Positions 16,558 through 25,154 of a DNA stretch of 64,000 nucleotides are shown one piece after another. Under the pieces are notes generated by a model. It ran no database searches. It saw only the letters and a list, made by a program, of their open reading frames with translations, and was not told the origin of the DNA. Source of the DNA: Halioglobus sp. (GTDB lineage Bacteria; Pseudomonadota; Gammaproteobacteria; Pseudomonadales; Halieaceae); NCBI GenBank assembly GCA_020443345.1, contig JAGRIH010000022.1:1-64000 (forward strand). Reading direction: 5' to 3'. A program made the position numbers and the translations under genes. Numbering within the stretch: the stretch's first letter is position 1; every line of letters starts with the position of its first letter.

Positions 16558-18750
16558 ATGCTGCAACCACCCACCCGTATTCTAACTGCCGCTGCTTTCG
16601 CGGTCGGTGTTTTATTCGCAAGCTTTACCGCCAGCGCACAGGAGGCTGGAACGGCGTCCCGGGATGTCATCCTGGTGCTCGACGCCTCCGGTTCCATGTG
16701 GGGTCAGATCGAGGGCGTCAACAAGATCGTGATTGCCAGGGACGTGGTCGAGGGGCTGGTGCGGAGTCTGCCGGGAAATCAGCGCCTGGGCCTGGTTGCC
16801 TATGGCCACCGCAAGAAGGGCGACTGCAGCGATATCCAGACACTGGCCGAGGTCGGCGCGGATCGCAGCGGACTGATTGAACAGATCCGGGGCGTTACGC
16901 CAGTGGGCATGACACCGCTGAGCGGATCGGTCGAGCACGCCGCGGAGGAGCTCAACTACAAAGAAAACGCCGCTACCGTGATTCTCGTCTCCGACGGTCT
17001 GGAGACCTGCGATGCGGACCCCTGCGCACTGGCGCAACTACTGGAGGAGAAGGGGCTCGATTTCACGGTCCACGTGATTGGTTTCGATGTGACCGAGCAG
17101 GAGCGCAGGGGGCTGGCCTGCATTGCGCGTGAGACCGGTGGCGAATTCCTGGCCGCGGATAACGCCGATGAGCTGACGGCGGCGCTGAGCCAGGTCGCCA
17201 TGGGTGACAGTGCGCCAGCCGACGGTGGCAGCCAGCCACAGCCCCAGACGGTCGCGTTGAAGGCGACCATGCTGCGCAATGGTCCCGATATCCAGTCGCA
17301 GATCAACTGGGTCGTTACCCCCGGGGACGGCGGCGATCCGGTCTTCAGCAGGGACGACGCCGGCTATGTCGACTTCGAGGTTCCACCCGGCGACTATGTC
17401 GCCACCGCCACCTGGACCGGTTGGCCGCACTCGGGCGAGCGCGTGGCGGGCGACAAGGTGGGCTCCAGGGCGTTCACCGTCGCCTCGGCACCCGTGGTGG
17501 TCACGGTGCCGATCGATCTGGGTATACCGGTGACGCTGGAGGCCGATGCGGCAATTGTAGAGGGCAATCCTGTCAGTGTCGCCTGGTCCGGCCCGGACGA
17601 CCTGGGTGCCTCGATCACCGTAAACAGGCCCGATGACGGCCCGCGCGAGCAGATTTACTTCACCCCCACCCAGCGCGCCCGCGATGCCTACCACAAAGAG
17701 GCACAGCGCCAGGGCGCCACAGCGGCGAGCCTCGATACCAATGGCGACGGCCGTTTCGACCAGGACGACACGGCGCGCACGCAAATCGGCGGCCCCTCCG
17801 TGGAAGGCGACTACGAAGTGCGCTACGTACTGGGCCGCCCGCGGCTGATCCTCGCCCGCGCCCCGTTGCGGGTAAGCGACGGCGGGTACAGTGTCTCCGC
17901 GCCGGCCCAGGTAAACGCGGCCTCAAAATTCAAGGTGCAGTGGCGCGGCGCGCTGACACCGGGCGACTTCATTACCATGGAGAAGGCCGGTACCAGGGCG
18001 GCCTACACCCCCGGCGGTCATGCGCGCCTGCGCGACGGCGTGCCGGCCGAACTCACCGCCTACGCGGAACCCGGTGACTACGAGGTGCGCTATGTGCTGG
18101 CCAACGGCTACACCACCTATGGCGGCATGCAACACGCCGTGCAGGCATCGGCGCCGGTCAGGGTCATGCCGGTGGAAGCCGCCGTCTCGGGTCCGTCGGA
18201 GATTGTCGGGGGCTCTGTGATTGCGGTTGCCGTGACACCGGTGGCGGGCGATGACTGGGGCGATGACTACGTCTCGCTCATCGAGGCCGGTGCGAACAAA
18301 TACAATCGCGCCAGCTGGCAGGTCCTGTCAAAGGGCCGGGATGCCGGCACCCGCGTCGAGTTCCAGGTGCCGAATGTCGCGGGCGACTACGAGATCGCCT
18401 ATTTCCTCGCCCCCGGCAACAAGGTGCTCGCCCGCCAGCCGATCAGGGTCACGCGCGCTGCGGCCAGCGTCGATGCGCCGGACACAGTCAGGGTCGGCGA
18501 AAGTTTCAAGGTGGCGTATACCGGCCCGGGCTACCGCGGCGACCGCGTCGTTATGGTGCGTGCAGACAAGTCTGACAACAGCATGTTCAACGCCACCGTG
18601 GCCTACGGCTTTGCCGCTACTGGCAGCAGCGGCAGCGGGACAGTCAACGGTGCAAAGGCCGCCAACGCCCCCGGCGACTACGAGGTGCGCTACACCACTG
18701 GCCTGCAGCACCAGGTGCTCGCCCGCCACAAGGTCACGGTGGTCGAGTAG
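16558..18750 (+). CDS. Secreted VWA-domain protein with four Ig-like repeats
   Basis: A signal peptide (residues 1-28, ending SAQ) precedes a von Willebrand A domain at about 35-210. Its MIDAS metal site is intact (DASGS at 42-46, TPLSGS near 120, SDGLE near 145). The rest of the 730 residues holds four beta-rich units, each closing on a GDYEVRY-type signature (near 420, 507, 613 and 708; the third is GDYEIAY). An EF-hand-like DTNGDGRFDQDD lies near 395. The protein is exported and probably adhesive or envelope-binding. It is followed by a hairpin and a lipoprotein gene. No closer function is known. Confidence 0.85.
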   Translation: MLQPPTRILTAAAFAVGVLFASFTASAQEAGTASRDVILVLDASGSMWGQIEGVNKIVIARDVVEGLVRSLPGNQRLGLVAYGHRKKGDCSDIQTLAEVGADRSGLIEQIRGVTPVGMTPLSGSVEHAAEELNYKENAATVILVSDGLETCDADPCALAQLLEEKGLDFTVHVIGFDVTEQERRGLACIARETGGEFLAADNADELTAALSQVAMGDSAPADGGSQPQPQTVALKATMLRNGPDIQSQINWVVTPGDGGDPVFSRDDAGYVDFEVPPGDYVATATWTGWPHSGERVAGDKVGSRAFTVASAPVVVTVPIDLGIPVTLEADAAIVEGNPVSVAWSGPDDLGASITVNRPDDGPREQIYFTPTQRARDAYHKEAQRQGATAASLDTNGDGRFDQDDTARTQIGGPSVEGDYEVRYVLGRPRLILARAPLRVSDGGYSVSAPAQVNAASKFKVQWRGALTPGDFITMEKAGTRAAYTPGGHARLRDGVPAELTAYAEPGDYEVRYVLANGYTTYGGMQHAVQASAPVRVMPVEAAVSGPSEIVGGSVIAVAVTPVAGDDWGDDYVSLIEAGANKYNRASWQVLSKGRDAGTRVEFQVPNVAGDYEIAYFLAPGNKVLARQPIRVTRAAASVDAPDTVRVGESFKVAYTGPGYRGDRVVMVRADKSDNSMFNATVAYGFAATGSSGSGTVNGAKAANAPGDYEVRYTTGLQHQVLARHKVTVVE

Positions 18751-18762
18751 CGCTGTGCACAC

Positions 18763-18790
18763 CCACGGCGCAATCTGCGCGGCGCCGTGG
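18763..18790 (+). terminator. Hairpin downstream of the VWA gene
   Basis: A perfect 9-bp stem (CCACGGCGC at 18763-18771 pairing with GCGCCGTGG at 18782-18790) encloses a 10-nt loop, starting 13 bp after the VWA stop. There is no T-run, so it may be a factor-dependent terminator or an mRNA-stabilising hairpin. Confidence 0.45.
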
Positions 18791-18843
18791 TAGTCTTCAG
18801 GTGTGGCCATCACCGTCGCCCACTGCGCGGCCCGAGGTAAACC

Positions 18844-19230
18844 ATGAGTCACTGGATAGCCGTGAGCGGATTGAAAGCCATGAGCCAGTCGATAGCGCCT
18901 CTGGCCGTCGCCTTACTGCTCGTCGCCTGCACCACCACCGATGAGATCATTATCGACAAGAAGGGTGTGGACATGGCCCGCTACGCGCGGGACCTGGCGG
19001 AGTGCCGGGGCTATTCCGCCGAGGTCAAGACCGGGGAAAAGACGGCCAAAGGGGCCGCCTCGGGCGCGGTGGTGGGCGGCTTGATCGGCGCGGTGACCGG
19101 CGATGCCGGTACCGGGGCGGGCGTCGGTGCCGTCAGCGGCGGCGCCAAAGGCGCCAGCCAGGGTGAGCATCAAAAGGTGCAGGTGGTGAAACGCTGCCTG
19201 CGCGGGCGCGGTTACCGGGTGCTCAATTAG
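18844..19230 (+). CDS. Glycine-zipper outer-membrane lipoprotein
   Basis: The N-terminus has a lipoprotein signal with lipobox LLVAC (lipid-modified Cys at about 29). A glycine-zipper segment (GAASGAVVGGLIGAVTGDAG, about 70-89) could form membrane-embedded helices, as in the Rick_17kDa/YMGG families. Two further Cys (about 54 and 118) may form a disulfide. The start at 18844 has GAGG six bases upstream; ATG 18880 is an alternative that also keeps the lipobox. It converges with the AsmA gene across 9 bp. Confidence 0.75.
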   Translation: MSHWIAVSGLKAMSQSIAPLAVALLLVACTTTDEIIIDKKGVDMARYARDLAECRGYSAEVKTGEKTAKGAASGAVVGGLIGAVTGDAGTGAGVGAVSGGAKGASQGEHQKVQVVKRCLRGRGYRVLN

Positions 19231-19239
19231 TGCGCGAGA

Positions 19240-21072
19240 TCAGTCCAGCAGTTTCTCAAACAGCTTGCCGGCTTCTTTTTTCACCCGGCGCCTGGCTTCG
19301 TTTTTGGTCAGCTCCTCGATAATCTCGGCGGTGTCCACGGCGCACCACTGGCCCGGGTCGGTGTCGAGGTTGCCCTTGCATTCGACCGGCCAGTCGATGG
19401 CCGCCAGGCGCTCATTGACGCGACAGGCCGGGTCCAGTTGTTCCAGTGCCGGCGACAGGCGGGCCTTGAAGGTGGCCTCGAGGTCCTGGCTGAGCAGATT
19501 CAGGGTGCCGGTGCCGGTCAGGCCTATGTGTGGCATTTCTGCCCGCAGGGGGCTCAAGCGTACCTCGCCGTCCGCCAGTTGCAGTTGTGCGCCGAGCGCT
19601 GTAAATGCGCTGTCCGTGGGGAAACTGGCGGTCAGTTGTTCCCGGTTGACCAGTGCCACCGCCTGGCAGATCATCTGCTCGACCGCCACGTCCCGGAGCA
19701 CGGGGTTCTGCGTGTCCAGCTCGATCGGTCCGCTGAGGGCGGCTAGCAGCTCGTTTGCGGTGCGTCCTTTGCCGCTCAACTGCCAGTCGAGAGTGGCCCG
19801 GCCGCTCAGCAGTGCTTTGCTCTGCATGGCCTGCAGGGCCGCAGCGATCTCCACGCCGGCTACTTTGCCGGCCGTGTCGAGTACAGCGGTGTTGTGCTTG
19901 CCGTCAAAGGTGGCGCTCGCATCGATTTTGCCCTCGTATAACTCGCCGGTCAGGGTGGTGATCTTCACCACACCGTCCAGGGCGCGCAGCTTGGCGTGCA
20001 GGTTGTCGACCGTGTGTGGCGCAAACACGGCCCTCTCAATGGTGAGATCGGCGCGGGTGTCGATCAGGCGGATCGCATCCAGCGGCAGCGGTTCATCGCC
20101 GCTGGCCGGAGCACTGCGGGTGGAGGCGGCGGCCTCGGGACCGGCCAGCGCCAGCAGGGCGGGATTGAACAGGTTGAAATGCAGTTTGGCGTCGATCTGC
20201 GGGCTCTCGAAGCTGGCGTAGCGCAGGCTGCCCTGGCCGCTGATCTCGCCGGACTCGATGTCGAGGGTCAGATCCGCACTTTGGCGAGACAGATCGGCCT
20301 CGCCGCTGGCGCTCAATTGGAGGCGATCCTGCAGGACGCCCCCGACCCCCACCTGCAGTGGCTGCAACTGGACTTTTTGCGTGTCCTGGTCGATGCCAAA
20401 GCGGCCTTCCAGGGCGATATCCAGCGGCTGTTCACCGGGCAGGCGCAGCTCGGCCTCGAGCGGAATGGGCTCTCCGTGGAGGTTCAGGCCGGTGGCGTGC
20501 AGACGGATCAGTTCGATCACTGTGCTGGCCGTGCCGTCCGCGGGCACCATTTCAATGCGGGAGTCGGTGACCTCGAGGCGTTTCACGTTCAGCGCCAGTG
20601 GCACTGCCAGAGCCGCCCCGGTGGCGTCGCCCTGCTGTTCCAGCATCTTGCGTCGCTCGGCATAAAATGCGTCCAGTTCGGCATCGCTGAGACCGCTGGT
20701 ATCCACGGTTTTTTGCTGCGGCGCCGCGTGCAGTGTGGCCGACAGCCGGTCCAGGCGGATGCCGTCGATCTCCACGCTGCCCGACAACAGCGGCAGCAGT
20801 TGCACGCCGATATCCAGCGCGCCGATATGCAGGCTGGGCTGCTCCTCGCCGGGCATGGCCAGGCTGGCATCCGCCAGGGACACGCCCAGCTCGGGAAACA
20901 GGGACAGGCTGGTGTCTCCGGCCACCGACAGGGTGGCACCGGTCCTGTCGTGCAGCACGCGGGTGGCCACCGCGAGGATCTCGTCCTCGTCCAGCAACAG
21001 CGGCAGCAACAGCGCCGCGGCGACGACCAGAACCAGGGGAATGACGAGTAACAGCAGTATTTTCTTGGACAT
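19240..21072 (-). CDS. AsmA family protein
   Basis: The 610-residue protein begins with a single membrane anchor (LLLLVIPLVLVVAAALLLPL, residues 5-24), followed by a long beta-rich periplasmic body. The N-terminal AsmA text (SLFPELGVSLADASLA) and the C-terminal AsmA_2 region (LSGRATLDWQLSGKGRT, then GTGTLNLLSQDLEATFKARL) are both present. AsmA-like proteins bridge the periplasm and are implicated in phospholipid transport to the outer membrane. It lies just before the lipid island and could serve it, but that is inference. It ends in a short Lys/Glu-rich tail. Confidence 0.85.
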   Translation of the reverse strand: MSKKILLLLVIPLVLVVAAALLLPLLLDEDEILAVATRVLHDRTGATLSVAGDTSLSLFPELGVSLADASLAMPGEEQPSLHIGALDIGVQLLPLLSGSVEIDGIRLDRLSATLHAAPQQKTVDTSGLSDAELDAFYAERRKMLEQQGDATGAALAVPLALNVKRLEVTDSRIEMVPADGTASTVIELIRLHATGLNLHGEPIPLEAELRLPGEQPLDIALEGRFGIDQDTQKVQLQPLQVGVGGVLQDRLQLSASGEADLSRQSADLTLDIESGEISGQGSLRYASFESPQIDAKLHFNLFNPALLALAGPEAAASTRSAPASGDEPLPLDAIRLIDTRADLTIERAVFAPHTVDNLHAKLRALDGVVKITTLTGELYEGKIDASATFDGKHNTAVLDTAGKVAGVEIAAALQAMQSKALLSGRATLDWQLSGKGRTANELLAALSGPIELDTQNPVLRDVAVEQMICQAVALVNREQLTASFPTDSAFTALGAQLQLADGEVRLSPLRAEMPHIGLTGTGTLNLLSQDLEATFKARLSPALEQLDPACRVNERLAAIDWPVECKGNLDTDPGQWCAVDTAEIIEELTKNEARRRVKKEAGKLFEKLLD

Positions 21073-21196
21073 CGGCGCACCTTGTCGGGATGTGGGGAAA
21101 GTTAACGCTCCTGGCTGCTAATGATAGGTCAAGCGGCGGTGTATTGCCCGCCTGCGCCGCCACGCGGCACGACAGGAGCCACTGCAAACCCCATAG

Positions 21197-22453
21197 TCAG
21201 GCCGCGGCGAATACCCGGGCGAGCTCTGCGCCGATAATCTCCACGCCGCGCTGCACCGCCGCTGCGTCCCCCGCGTAGGACACGCGGATACACTGGTGGC
21301 GGTGCGCCCAGTCGTCCGCCAGACCCACGAAAAAGTTGTGTCCGGGCACCACCAGCACGCCGCGCCGTTTCAGGCGCCGGTATAATTCCGCACTGGTAAT
21401 GGGCAGGTCTGGAAACCACAGCCACAGGAAAAACGCGCCCTCCGGCCGGTGAATACGGTAGGGCAGATCGCCCAGTTTGTCGCGCAACCAGTGTAGGGTC
21501 TGTCGGGCGCGCTCGCGGTAGAAGGGTGTCACGTGGTCCCGGGTCAGGGACAGCATTTCACCGCTGTCAAAGAGGGCGCCCGTCAGGGACGGCCCCAGGT
21601 TGCCGCAGGCCAGGCTGACGATGGTATTGGCGTTGTTGTAGGCGCGAATAATGTCCTCGTGCGCCACAATGATGCCGGTGCGCACCCCGGGCAGGCCCAG
21701 CTTGGACAGGCTCAGGACCAGTATGGTGTTGTCGTTCCAGTGCGCCGCGGCGGGTATGAACAGGATATCGGGAAAGGGCTGGCCGTAGGCGCCGTCGATA
21801 ATCAAGGGGATGTCGCCGGCCCGGGCGATGTCGTCCAGGTGGGCGATTTCCGCGTCGGTGAGGACATTGCCGGTGGGGTTGGTGGGCCGCGATACGCACA
21901 GTGCGCCAGCGCTGTCGCCGAGGTGCAGACGGGTGAAATCCACTTGGTACTTAAACAGCTTGTCGTCCAGCAGTTCGATGGTGGGGCGCGTGGCGCTGAA
22001 GAAATTCTCCATCAGCCCGAGGTCGCCGTAGCCGATGTATTCCGGAGACAGCGGCAGGTGAATGGTGCGCTGGCTTCCATCTGGCATGCGTCCGGCGAAC
22101 AGGTTGCACAGCACGAAAAACCCCGACTGGCTGCCGTTGCTGATGGCGATATTGTCGGCGCTGAGCTGCCAGCCAGACTGGCGCCTGAGAAAGCGGGCGA
22201 CCTGTTCCCTGAAGTGCCTGTCGCCCCGGGGCGACTGGTAGGCACCAAACAGGCTGTGGCGCCGTGCCGGATCCGCCAGGATAGCCTCCAGCTGCCGCTG
22301 GAATGCGCGCTCCAGAGCCGGTACGCGGCCGGGATTGCCGCCGCCCATGAAGATCATGTCCGGATTTTCGTCCAGCGCCTCGCCGAGGTCGTCCATTAAC
22401 GCCACGATCCCCGACTCACCCGCGAACTTTTCGCCGAAAGCCGATAGCTTCAC
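21197..22453 (-). CDS. avtA: Valine-pyruvate aminotransferase
   Basis: The 418-residue fold-type I PLP enzyme matches AvtA, which makes valine or alanine from 2-ketoisovalerate and pyruvate partners (transaminase C). Visible are the family start MGGGNPGRVP (about 36-45), the substrate/PLP site SRPTNPTGNVL (about 198-208), the aspartate in IIDGAYGQPFP, and the Schiff-base lysine in LSLSKLGLPGVRTG (about 260). Length is usual for AvtA. It precedes the lipid island on the same strand, with 83 bp upstream to the last gene of the CerR operon, and no functional link is evident. Confidence 0.88.
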   Translation of the reverse strand: MKLSAFGEKFAGESGIVALMDDLGEALDENPDMIFMGGGNPGRVPALERAFQRQLEAILADPARRHSLFGAYQSPRGDRHFREQVARFLRRQSGWQLSADNIAISNGSQSGFFVLCNLFAGRMPDGSQRTIHLPLSPEYIGYGDLGLMENFFSATRPTIELLDDKLFKYQVDFTRLHLGDSAGALCVSRPTNPTGNVLTDAEIAHLDDIARAGDIPLIIDGAYGQPFPDILFIPAAAHWNDNTILVLSLSKLGLPGVRTGIIVAHEDIIRAYNNANTIVSLACGNLGPSLTGALFDSGEMLSLTRDHVTPFYRERARQTLHWLRDKLGDLPYRIHRPEGAFFLWLWFPDLPITSAELYRRLKRRGVLVVPGHNFFVGLADDWAHRHQCIRVSYAGDAAAVQRGVEIIGAELARVFAAA

Positions 22454-22536
22454 TAATTTGACCTTCGCTCTACAGCACAGTGGGCACTATAGCGCAAGTG
22501 GCGGCCGGTAGATGCCCTCGCACCAATGCCGTCGCA

Positions 22537-23469
22537 CTACAGTTTGTGTGCCTTGGGCCAGCGCCGCTTCAGGCAGATCCACTGCTGCGGCGTCTGTCGA
22601 ATCCACGCTGCAAAAATCTCGTTGATGCGCGCGGTGAGTTCGACGGCCTGCTCGTCGACTAATGCGTGCGGGTCGCCGGGTGTCAGCGGATCGTCAACGG
22701 TGATGCGAAACCGTCCCCGCGGCAGCCGCTCGCCGCGAATGGGCAGCAGCGCGGCGCCGGTGCGCAGGGCCAGCCGCGCAGCCGTGGTGTTGGTCAGCGC
22801 CTCGCGTCCGAAGAAGGGAATCAGCGTACCGGTATCCAGGCGTGTGTCCATCGCCATACCGATGCTGTTGCCCGCCGTGAGTTCCCGGATCAGCGGCCGC
22901 GCCCCGGCATCGGAAGCGATCAACTTGACGCCGAAGGACTGGCGCAGCTCCAGCATCACCTCGCGCAGTGCCGCGTTGGATTCGGCGGCATAGATGGTGC
23001 TGATGCGGAGCCCGTACTGGAGTCCGATGAGGTTGGTGACCTGCCAGGCGCCGACGTGTGCGGTGACATAAACAGCGGGCTTCTTGGCCTCGATGTGGGC
23101 GCGCGCCTGCGGCTGCAGCACGAAGTCGAGCCGCTGCGCGCGCTGTTCCCAGATCTGCTCCAGCTTGATCAGTTCGGCCGTGGACCTGCCCAGGTACTGA
23201 AATATCTGGCGCGTGGTCTGCTCCCGCCACTGCGGCGACGCATCGGGGAAGGCGATGGCGAGATTGGTGCGCGCCTTGCGCGCCTTGTCGCTGTGCGGCC
23301 CCACCAGCCCAAAGACCAAGGCCGCCAGTTGGCTGGCCCGCTCCACCGACAGACCGCGCATCCCCCAGAACACGCATCGAAAAGCCAGCGCCTCGATGCG
23401 CTGGGCGAGGGCGACCAGCAGCGGCGCCCGGCGTGCCAGCCGTTTGGGGATAAGGTAGAACTGCGGCAC
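22537..23469 (-). CDS. LpxL/HtrB-like lysophospholipid acyltransferase (second copy)
   Basis: This 310-residue inner-membrane protein has the LABLAT acyltransferase core: catalytic H-x4-D/E-like block TAHVGAWQVTNL (about 135-146), GMAMDTR and PFFGREALT (about 208-228). LpxL-type enzymes transfer acyl chains to lipid A. Here it is the last gene of a same-strand run (acyl-AMP ligase, CerR-like reductase, acyltransferase, hydroxylase, this gene), 12 bp after the hydroxylase, so the acceptor may be the island's own lipid. In the HVGAWQ motif the usual acidic residue of HxxxxD/E is Q, unlike its paralogue at 24.1 kb, which has HLGNWE; activity is therefore less certain. Confidence 0.78.
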   Translation of the reverse strand: MPQFYLIPKRLARRAPLLVALAQRIEALAFRCVFWGMRGLSVERASQLAALVFGLVGPHSDKARKARTNLAIAFPDASPQWREQTTRQIFQYLGRSTAELIKLEQIWEQRAQRLDFVLQPQARAHIEAKKPAVYVTAHVGAWQVTNLIGLQYGLRISTIYAAESNAALREVMLELRQSFGVKLIASDAGARPLIRELTAGNSIGMAMDTRLDTGTLIPFFGREALTNTTAARLALRTGAALLPIRGERLPRGRFRITVDDPLTPGDPHALVDEQAVELTARINEIFAAWIRQTPQQWICLKRRWPKAHKL

Positions 23470-23481
23470 GCCCGCCGCTGC

Positions 23482-24114
23482 TCAGCGCGTGCCGGGGTCG
23501 GTGCCGAACACCCAGTCCCACAGTGGGGAACTCACCCCGTAGCGCCCTTCCTGCTTTGAGTAGTGATGCCGCAGATGGTAGTGCTTCAGGTACTTGGCCA
23601 GTCGGCCGCGCATCGGGAAGTGGTGCGTCCAGTAGTGAATGTAGTCGTAGATCAGGTAGCCGACGATGAAAAACGCGGTGAAGGGCTCGATCCATGGCGC
23701 CGGTACCAGCAGCCCGAACAGCAGGTAGATGACGGCCATGATGGGAATGGCACCGGCGGGCGGCATCACCAGGCGCGTCTTGTCTTTGGGGTCGTCGTGA
23801 TGGTTGCCGTGAAACAGGTACACCAGCCGCTTGCCGATCCTGCTGCGGGCGGGGTAGTGAAACAGGAAACGGTGCAGGCAGTACTCGGTCAGCGACCAGG
23901 TGACGAGCCCGGCCAGCCCCACCGCCAGCACCGGCAGCAGCGGCAGGTGATGCAGGGCAAACGTGCGCCACAGCAGCCACAGCGAGACGGGCGCCCACAG
24001 CAGCAGCGGCGTTACCGGGTGCACGTGGGACAGTCTTTCGAGCACGTCGTTCTCGAACAAGCGTATCGACTGGTGTGGTTTGTCAGGCTGCATAGGAATC
24101 GACGGCGGCGTCAT
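23482..24114 (-). CDS. Sterol desaturase/fatty acid 2-hydroxylase superfamily membrane protein
   Basis: The 210-residue protein has four hydrophobic spans and the full His-box set of membrane diiron hydroxylases: EYCLHRFLFHY (about 82-92), FHGNHHDDPKD (about 105-115), HYWTHHFP (about 165-172) and HYHLRHHY (about 183-190). The spacing resembles eukaryotic and bacterial fatty acid 2-hydroxylases, which hydroxylate the N-acyl chain of sphingolipids. In this operon such a role on ceramide is likely but unproven. GGAGG sits nine bases before the ATG at 24114, supporting that start although it overlaps the upstream acyltransferase by 32 bp. Confidence 0.82.
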   Translation of the reverse strand: MTPPSIPMQPDKPHQSIRLFENDVLERLSHVHPVTPLLLWAPVSLWLLWRTFALHHLPLLPVLAVGLAGLVTWSLTEYCLHRFLFHYPARSRIGKRLVYLFHGNHHDDPKDKTRLVMPPAGAIPIMAVIYLLFGLLVPAPWIEPFTAFFIVGYLIYDYIHYWTHHFPMRGRLAKYLKHYHLRHHYSKQEGRYGVSSPLWDWVFGTDPGTR

Positions 24115-25072
24115 TGCCGTTCACCTCCGCTGTTGGGTTGATTGTACTCTTTGACCACAGGCGTTTCGAGCAGAACCAGTCCTGCGGCTGCTGGCGTATC
24201 CAGTCCTCGAACAGGGCGTGAACCTGCCGCGTCATGTCCGCGGCCTGGGTGTTTTCATCGGCGCTGCTGTCACTCGGACGCACCGGTGCGTGCAGGGTCA
24301 CCCTGAAATGCGCGTCCCCGAGGCGCTCCACCCGGGCCGGCACCAGATGACAGCGGTGCTTCAGGGCGAGCTTGGCCGGCATCAGGGTAGACAGCTTGTC
24401 GCGGCCGAAGAAGGGCACCGGCCGGCCTTCATCCACCCGTCGGTCGATGATCATGGCGACCGTGCGGCCCTCGTGCAGGGCGCGCAACAGCCCTCGGGCG
24501 CTGTTGTCCCGGGGCAGCAACTGGCAGTTCAGGGCGCCGCGCGAATCCAGCAGCATGCTGTCCAGCAGCGGATTGGTGGGCGGCGAATACAGAGTGGCGT
24601 TGGGTATCCCCATGCGCGCCAGTGCCAGGCACGCCACCTCCCAGTTGCCCAGGTGGGCGGAGACGCCGACGAAGGGCTCGGCCGGATTGGTGTAGGTCTC
24701 GATCGCCTCGTGGATCACGATCTCCAGGCGCTGCTCTTCGCGCAAGATGGTATCCAGGTGGGTATATTCAGCCAGCACCCGCCCGGCCTGTCCCCAGGCC
24801 TGTACAATCAGTTCTTCGCGTGCAGCTGCATCCAGTTCCGGCAGCGCCGCGGCCAGGTTGTCGCGAAAAATCGCGGACTTTTTTTTCAGTCGCGGGCCGA
24901 TCCAGGTCCCCACGCGCTCGCCACAGCGCGATGCCGCGTCGATGGGCAGCGCGCGAAAGCCTTTGACCAGCAGCCATATCAGCACGAAATCCAGCCGCCA
25001 CAGCACCTGCCGCAGCGCCCGGTTGCGGCGCGCCAGCCTGCGCAATGCGTTGCCCACGATAAATTCAGCCAC
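24083..25072 (-). CDS. LpxL/HtrB-like lysophospholipid acyltransferase (first copy)
   Basis: The product is a roughly 329-residue membrane-associated acyltransferase with the catalytic block SAHLGNWEVACL (about 150-161), a Pro-rich YSPPTNPLLD, AMIIDRRVDEGRPVPFFGR (about 225-243) and the family tail DWFCSKRLW. HxxxxD/E is intact, so it should be active. The usual substrate is acyl-ACP, with lipid A as acceptor; its place between CerR-like and hydroxylase genes suggests a sphingolipid or precursor acceptor instead. The open frame extends upstream to 25531 but that part shadows the CerR gene. GTG 25072 is chosen where family sequence begins. Confidence 0.78.
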   Translation of the reverse strand: MAEFIVGNALRRLARRNRALRQVLWRLDFVLIWLLVKGFRALPIDAASRCGERVGTWIGPRLKKKSAIFRDNLAAALPELDAAAREELIVQAWGQAGRVLAEYTHLDTILREEQRLEIVIHEAIETYTNPAEPFVGVSAHLGNWEVACLALARMGIPNATLYSPPTNPLLDSMLLDSRGALNCQLLPRDNSARGLLRALHEGRTVAMIIDRRVDEGRPVPFFGRDKLSTLMPAKLALKHRCHLVPARVERLGDAHFRVTLHAPVRPSDSSADENTQAADMTRQVHALFEDWIRQQPQDWFCSKRLWSKSTINPTAEVNGNDAAVDSYAA

Positions 25073-25154
25073 GACGGATCTGTCTGAAAAACCTACTGGA
25101 ATCAGCGGGATAGTATAGCGCAAGCGGGATGTGGGGCGCGGCGCGGATTTGCTG

